The notes beneath the pieces are model-generated. The model was not told the origin of the DNA. It saw only the letters and a program-made list of their open reading frames with translations, and searched no databases. DNA of 64,000 bases from Asterias rubens (taxonomy: Eukaryota; Echinodermata; Asteroidea; Forcipulatida; Asteriidae): positions 746,501-810,500 of the forward strand of contig NC_047062.1 of assembly GCF_902459465.1 (NCBI RefSeq), read 5' to 3'. The position numbers and the translations under genes are program-made. Position 1 is the first letter of the stretch. Each line of letters opens with the position of its first letter. Positions 57,701 through 64,000 of this stretch are shown piece after piece.

Positions 57701-60700
57701 ATGGTGAAGATCGCTGTGTTGGGGTGTGGGCTCATGGGAAGCAAGATAGCAGGTAATTATTGAAAAATTTATGGAATTTTATGTCATGCCGCCTTTTTTA
57801 TGAACACAACTCATGTGAAGATGACACAAACGCTTAGAAAAATGATTTATTTAGCTGAGAGTTTATAAATCTTTAGAGATGAATATTAGCAGCCGCAATT
57901 GGCTTGTACCAAAATAAATGCTTGGAGCAGCCACAAATGGCTGCAAGATTTGACCTACTTCAATACAACACCTAAAAGGTCAAAGTAACAGTCATGTTCT
58001 GAATGAACATTTTGCATGTTTCCCGTATTAACATACTATAAACATTTCAAAGTAAACATTGTTTTGTGCAGCATTTATTTGTCACAGATGTGGGCTCATT
58101 TATTTTTCACAGCATTTACTTTTCACAGGCATAGTTAATGGAAGAATTATGTCCACAACTCAACATTGAAATGAATAGTCTAACAAGGCTGTATGGTACT
58201 GAGGAAGCTATTACAGCCAGTCTTAACTAGTGTGAGATACAATTCAGATCAATGGATTTACCACAGCACCATAACTCATAGGCCATAGGCCTACTCTCTA
58301 AACATCTTCAGAGGAAAGTACTTTTTTCTTCTCCATTCTGTAGAGTGATTAATTTGTTATTTACTTAAAATCTTAAATTCTAGACTTCTAGGCCTGGACT
58401 GTATCTGTTATAATTTGATTTTTACCCTTACGCGATGTGTATTTTAACTCATTACTTTCCTGAGTTCTGTGACATAATCTACAGACAAATCACTCTGGTG
58501 GGATTTGAACCCACAACCTTTGCATTGCTAGAGCAGAGGTCTTACCATTACATCACCGAGCTAGCCCTATGGCTTGTAGAGACAGCTTGCATCCTTAGCA
58601 GTGGGTGCTGCAACACTTAAAAGGGAAGGTACACTACTGGTAGTTGTCAAAGACCAGTGTTCTCACTTAATGTGTCTCAACAAATGCATAAAATAACAAA
58701 CCTGTGAAAATTTGAACTCAATTGGTCATTGGAGTTGGGAGAAAATGATGAAAGACAAAACTACCTTGTTGGACGAATTTGTGTGCTTTCAGATAGGAAT
58801 AAAAGACTTCTAGCTAGAAATCTTTTATTATTTTAGTGAGATATTACCTCTTTGAAAAAAAGTATGTTTCTTCAGAGGGAGTCGTTTCCCACAATGTTTT
58901 ATACTATCAACAGCTCTCAAATGCTAGTTACCAAGTAAGTTTTTAAGTTAATATTTGTCTTGAGTAATTACCAAACGTGTACCTTCATATTAATACATGG
59001 GTTTTTTTTGCGTCAGGGATAAAGAATATAATTTGTTTTGTTTTACCTTAACACCGACTATGTTAAATCTTGATGTTATAATCCAAGCTTCTGCCGGGAG
59101 TAAATGGAGTCCAGTTTGAATTGAAGTTGATTGTTTTATTACAGGTTGTATGGCATACCATGGACACAAGGTTAAAATCTATGACTCAAACACAGCCGCA
59201 CTTGATGCTCTCCATGACAACCTTGAAGTAGATAAGAAAGAACTGAAACAAGATGGACTCATGATTCATCCTAACTTTCTGGTAAATCAACGAGGCTGAA
59301 TTAGTTCAAACACACAGCTGTCTTGTCACAGGCAACATAAAATCCTCTGCAATTATTTTCCCTAACATCTCTTTTGGCTAACACATAATATAATTATTTA
59401 TTGAAGATTAATTAATTAGAAGGAATTTGCTTGTGTCCAAACATGAGGTCATTATAACTTTTGTATCAATGATCGAGTTCGGGGGTAACACATTGGATCG
59501 CTGTTCATGTATCTTCCGAACGAACGATAATGATGTAGCGCCATTTTGTACAGTGTTGTTCTTGACTGATCCCTGCTGGAAGGTGGTGTGTGATCTTGTT
59601 CAGAGTGAATTCTCAGGTCATGTTATCATTATTTGGGTGTGTGAACAGCACACTCGGGCCAAGAACACATCACCTGAACTCAGCCAGTGAGTACAGAAAT
59701 AATTCAACAATATGGTCCATTAGTAATGTTTATTATAGACTGTGTACTAGTTCAACATGTTTGTTTGTGACTTTTTTCAGGGTCAAGTTCTTTGTATCAG
59801 TCGCCTTGAAGAGGCAGTCCGAGATGCTGAATTCATCTTTGAAGCTGTTGTTGAAGATCTCCAAGTCAAACAAAACCTCATCAGAGGTAAGGCTTTTTTA
59901 CTCATTCTTCCAGCAAGTCTGAAACTATCAGAGAATCAAATGTAAAATTCAATTGTGGATGAAAACTCTTGTACTCTTTGCAACATTTCCATCAAGTTGA
60001 GTTGACCAACCAATATATTGCAAAAGAAACCACACAGCTGCAAGGTTTGGATATATGGCGGCACAACTGTGAACAAAACTTGCTGTGTTTGCAGTCCATT
60101 AACAACATAATGTAATACTGCAAGTGCATCTCTATCATTCAAAACCATGGAGGGTGTTGCTTAATGGTCAGACAGTAGGAGTGTTTAAATGCCATGCAGA
60201 ATTAGCAATCTTACCAAAGTCCAAGTTGTTGGTTAGTTTTACCAAAAACAAGAGTATTCTGATGGATAAGGGGAAAACTCCTAGTCACCACACCCAAGAA
60301 AGCTTTGGGAAAATGCATGTAAGAAGTATAGAGCAGTAATAAGTAGGTATCCACCTATATATGATTTTTCTTTTGATGTTTCTAGAAGTGTCTCATCTGT
60401 GTAGTTCAGACACAGTAATCAGCACAAACACACTTAATCTTGATATCCGAGCCATTGCAGAGAAAGCTGCATATCCAGAGGTGAGATCTAAGGGTCAAAG
60501 TTCAAATCACTTCAATCAAAACTTCTTTATACAAGGCCATGTCAAAATTAGCGGCTACAGCTACTGCTACGGCTGTTGCTAAGGATGTTCTATGCGTCAA
60601 CGCATGATGATGGGGAAATCTAGCTGTAGCCCTAGCTGTAGTCGCCAATTCGGACACGGCCAAAATTGGGAATGTCTTTATTGATTGATACAGTACAATA

Positions 60701-63700
60701 TTGTACATTTGGTGCTCAGTATGTGGCATGGTTTCCCCCTCCTACTGTGTCTTCATTGTGTTCTGGGAATCACAGGAATTCTTTAGAGGATTTTGGGCAG
60801 GGGTACTAGGTACAAGAGGACCCGCTCTTTTCAGAGCCACCACTCCTTCAAAAGAGTTTTTACCTATGGTGGTACCCGCAAGTTTACTATTCATATTTAT
60901 ATTTATAGTTTCTCTTATTCTCCACACCATGCAAAGCTTCAAACACCTTATTTAGGAAAAGGGTGTGTTAAAGTATGGGAACATTGGGCTGGGGGAGAGG
61001 GGGACACACATCAAGCATGGTACAATGCAGAGCAGTATACGGACAAAGAAATGAAGGCTTCTTGATGACCACCAAAGTCACTCTTGTTTATTTTGATTGA
61101 GGCAACTGAAATACGCCTAATGCAAACATGTCATTGTCGTCATCATCAGCGCTCACTCACGATTGAGGAATGAGTATGAGCGTTAACCAAGTAGCCTTCT
61201 AGATCAATCAGGGTCTCTTGTGGACTCTGGAGTAGCTAAAAAGTCTGATCTTTGAACTGCATCTTCGGTTGCACACAGGACAGAAAAAGCCTGGCTTAAG
61301 AGGGTGTGCAGAGAGCTTGTTTTTTTGCTCTTTAAACATATACCGAATTCCTAACAAAATAAAACTGTTTTAAATTCTTTTCAACTAAACAGTTTGATGA
61401 AAACTCTGTTAATTGACTTTCTATTTGGTATTTGTTTGATTGAATATATTATAGAGAGTAGTTGGACTACGGTTTCTGAATCCAGTATATGCCGTTCCAG
61501 AGGTTGAGATTAATCCAACTGCATTCACTGCACAATCATGTGTCGAGAAAGGTAATCAGAAGCCACCAAGCTGTAATAATGAAATATTTAATGCTGAAAA
61601 ACTTACCCTAAGATTTGGGTAAGACGAGTTGAAACTGTGACATGTGAAATGTCTGAAGAATGATATTGATATCATTACAAAGACACAAGTGACAGTTGTA
61701 ACTTGTGTTGGAAATTGTAGCATTTACAAATTCAGATTTTAATTGGTATTAGGTAGGTTCAGTTTTTGTCCCTGCTTTTCACCTCTGTGGATCCACCTCA
61801 GATCGGAGCCTTGCATGTGTATTGGATTATTAGTCCCTACCAGATTGCAGTCCCTACCAGTGGGGTTTTCCCCGACGACTAAAACTCAACTTATTTTGTC
61901 CTTGTCACCATTCTGTCATTAAGTGTTTGCGTTATTAATGGATAATAAATATATAATCAAATAAGTATTATTTCTCAGAAGAAGTTTGTTTTGTTCTGAA
62001 AACTAAGAGCCCATCACCTTTTGAAGTAATGAAAGTGTGTCTAGATACTATTTATTCTTTAAATACAAACATTTGTTTGTCATTACAGTTTTTGCATTCC
62101 CATTACATTTTTGCATTGTGAGCCTAAAATGTCCTCTGACCTGTTTCTAATTTTCATTATTCAGTGAGGCAGTTTCTAGAGGGGATTGGTAAGACATTAT
62201 TTTTCCGGTCCGGCAGAGATGCACTGATCCTCAGCCCAGAGCAGATCAACTCAAGAAAACTAGGTACTAATATCTTTGTGTATCAACTAATAAACTACAA
62301 GGGAAACTGACGGGTTAATTATTAATTATTTTGGGGTTGAACAAAGATTATTATTTGTTATTTGAAATAAAAAATTGCATTCCTGGCAGCAGCTTCCCAG
62401 GTTGTATCTTACACTTGGGTGTGATCCCTGGCTACTCTGTAGTCAACAGTGGTATGGCTTCTGACTGTCATCCCCGAACAAAGATAATGACAAAATAGGG
62501 TAACCGCGGACAAAGGGCTACAGGCTCAGTTGGTGGTGCCCCTGCACATTAATCCGGAGGTTGTTTGTTCAAACCCTAATCTAGTATATTTTCTTTGTTC
62601 AATCCTGAATCATGTATATGGTTGTTTAGCCTTAGTTAAGATGAACAACATGGATCTCTGAAATCAAGTATGAAAAGTGACCAGTGCAAAGTGGTTTTGA
62701 GGGATTTGTGCACTGTTTACTCTTGTTGATGAGAAACAAACTCAAATGCTCATTGCATCATGAAAACAGATCTACCCAACATTGGTAAGTCAGGCCTTGA
62801 AGTTCATCTTGAAAAGGGCAAGGCAATTTTCATTTTGCAAAGGGGCACTTCCATTGGAAAATCTTAAGGTCAATGGGAAACTTTTGAAGGGGCACCAAGG
62901 CCCAGACCAGGGGCATTGGACGCCATGTGTAATTCCAGGCTTGGTATTTATTGAAGGGGCACCAAGGCACAGACCAGGGGCATTGGATGCCATGTGTAAT
63001 TCCAGGCTTGGTATTTATTGAAGGGGCACCAAGGCACAGACCAGGGGCATTTGATGCCATGTGTAATTCCAGGCTTGGTATTTATTGAAGGGGCACCAAG
63101 GCACAGACCAGGGGCATTGGATGCCATGTGTAATTCCAGGCTTGGTATTTATTGAAGGGGCACCAAGGCCCAGACCAGGGGCATTGGATGCCATGTGTAA
63201 TTCCAGGCTTGGTATTTATTGAAGGGGCACCAAGGCACAGACCAGGGGCATTGGATGCCATGTGTAATTCCAGGCTTGGTATTTATTGAAGGGGCACCAA
63301 GGCACAGACCAGGGGCATTGGATGCCATGTGTAATTCCAGGCTTAGTATTTATTGAAGGGGCACCAAGGCCCAGACCAGGGGCATTGGATGCCATGTGTA
63401 ATTCCAGGCTTGGTATTTATTGAAGGGGCACCAAGGCCCAGACCAGGGGCATTGGACGCCATGTGTAATTCCAGGCTTGGTATTTATTGAAGGGGCACCA
63501 AGGCCCAGACCAGGGGCATTGGACGCCATGTGTAATTCCAGGCTTGGTCTTTATTGAAGGGGCACCAAGGCACAGACCAGGGGCATTGGATGCCATGTGT
63601 AATTCCAGGCTTAGTATTTATTGAAGGGGCACCAAGGCCCAGACCAGGGGCATTGGATGCCATGTGTAATTCCAGGCTTGGTATTTATTGAAGGGGCACC

Positions 63701-64000
63701 AAGGCACAGACCAGGGGCATTGGATGCCATGTGTAATTCCAGGCTTGGTATTTATTGAAGGGGCACCAATGCACAGACCAGGGGCATTGGATGCCATTTG
63801 TAATTCCAGGCTTGGTATTTATTGATTCTCTCACACTGAATGTTTACTCCTGAATTGCAACTAAACATGTTTCTGTTTGTTGCTTGACACACAGCAAGAC
63901 GTCAGCAACTGTTACGACAGCATGGAATGTTAGGTATCCCTGATCGAGGGATGCCGCACCTGAGCCATAGCGGTAATATGACGCCCCCTCAAGATGATGA
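57701..64000 (+). CDS. 3-hydroxyacyl-CoA dehydrogenase N-domain protein, probably not catalytic, partial
   Basis: Exons: 57701-57752, 59145-59281, 59781-59886, 60386-60480, 61455-61551, 62165-62263 and 63895 onward; phases agree throughout. The N-terminal Rossmann fold has the NAD motif GCGLMG (residues 8-13), Asp31 after VKIY for the ribose, FIFEAVVEDLQVKQNL, and VISTNTLNLDI. The family block GLHFFNPV appears as GLRFLNPV, so the catalytic His is Arg136, while the partner Glu is kept (Glu148). The Ser of NTSSL is Leu115. After residue 185 the PGFIxNR motif and the helical C-terminal domain are absent, replaced by SPEQINSRKL, ARRQQLLRQHGMLGIPDRG and a Pro/Asp-rich stretch reaching the window edge. 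Known relatives oxidise 3-hydroxyacyl-CoA with NAD in beta-oxidation; loss of these residues makes a binding or regulatory role more likely. The C-terminal architecture is unknown because the gene is cut. Confidence 0.85.
58480..58590 (-). mobile_element. tRNA-derived SINE
   Basis: On the minus strand a CTAGCTCGGTGATGTAATGG box A is followed by GGTTGTGGGTTCAAATCCCA with an excellent box B. It lies in intron 1 of the dehydrogenase-like gene. The body is not intact enough for a functional tRNA. Confidence 0.6.
58619..58990. mobile_element. GTGGACACTATTGG fold-back MITE, diverged copy 7
   Basis: The ends are GGAAGGTACACTACTGGTAG and GTAATTACCAAACGTGTACC, more diverged than other copies. The interior TGAACTCAATTGGTCATTGG and CTTCAGAGGGAGTCGTTTCC place it in the family. 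It abuts the SINE at 58480. Confidence 0.75.
62510..62640 (+). mobile_element. tRNA-derived SINE
   Basis: CAGGCTCAGTTGGTGGTGCC (box A-like) and TTTGTTCAAACCCTAATCTA (box B-like) are followed by TTCTTTGTTCAATCCTGAAT, the same body as the SINE at 40185. Upstream, 62390-62510 resembles the complement of the 40860-40930 tail. It lies in intron 6 of the dehydrogenase-like gene. Confidence 0.6.
62886..63826. repeat. 67-bp minisatellite, 14 units
   Basis: Units begin GAAGGGGCACCAAGGC at 62886, 62953, 63020, 63087 and so on, with 67-bp spacing to about 63826. Variant sites include CACAG/CCCAG and GGATGCC/GGACGCC. It seems to have grown from the preceding sequence (AAAGGGGCACTTCCATTGG near 62840). 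It ends 68 bp before the acceptor of exon 7 of the dehydrogenase-like gene. Confidence 0.93.

Noticed and set aside
59427..59690. Open frame in intron 2 of the dehydrogenase-like gene
   Set aside because: There is no family similarity, and exon 2 joins exon 3 in perfect phase without it.

Overview
The window is animal nuclear DNA: AT-rich, with short exons separated by long introns and many dispersed fold-back repeats. I infer an echinoderm, most likely a sea star (Asteroidea). The main reason is the repeat content: abundant miniature inverted-repeat elements with ends such as GGCAGTGGACACTATTGG, CCCAATTTCATAGAGCTGC and TAAAGGAACACGTTGCC, which I associate from memory with sea-star sequence. 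The protein-coding exons are clearly deuterostome-like. Species assignment is inference; gene assignments rest on the exon translations.

Five genes are visible. (1) 1231-10414, minus: the 5' part of an RCOR/CoREST corepressor gene (four coding exons; the rest lies off the left edge). (2) 14616-30113, minus: a complete 16-exon TMEM87A/B-like gene (607 codons plus stop, every splice phase consistent), a seven-pass Golgi GOLD-domain protein. (3) 32740-34074, plus: a single-exon 444-residue protein I do not recognise, with a TATA box and a poly(A) signal, divergent from TMEM87. (4) 40374-55080, minus: a complete 11-exon calmodulin-lysine N-methyltransferase gene (CAMKMT, 297 residues). (5) 57701 to the right edge, plus: the first seven exons of a 3-hydroxyacyl-CoA dehydrogenase N-terminal-domain protein that lacks key catalytic residues and departs from the family after the Rossmann fold. 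It is divergent from CAMKMT.

Two introns look like substrates of the minor (U12) spliceosome: an AT-AC intron in TMEM87 (17528-18299) and a GT-AG intron with GTATCCTT donor in CAMKMT (48301-49756). In both, the exon boundaries that restore the conserved protein are exactly the U12-type ones.

The introns and spacers are packed with mobile and repeated DNA: two 1.0-1.4 kb terminal-inverted-repeat transposons with 6-bp target duplications, a TIR element nested inside another, a long-TIR element split by a degenerate LINE, a CR1/Jockey-like LINE fragment, at least seven copies of one fold-back MITE family, tRNA-derived SINEs, and at least seven tandem arrays (unit lengths 27/48, 30, 33, 58, 60, 67 and 94/104 bp). 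One 104-bp satellite occurs in introns of both TMEM87 and CAMKMT. There is no operon-like or CRISPR-like organisation. The genes belong to unrelated pathways: chromatin repression, Golgi membrane function, calmodulin methylation and a CoA-dehydrogenase-related fold.
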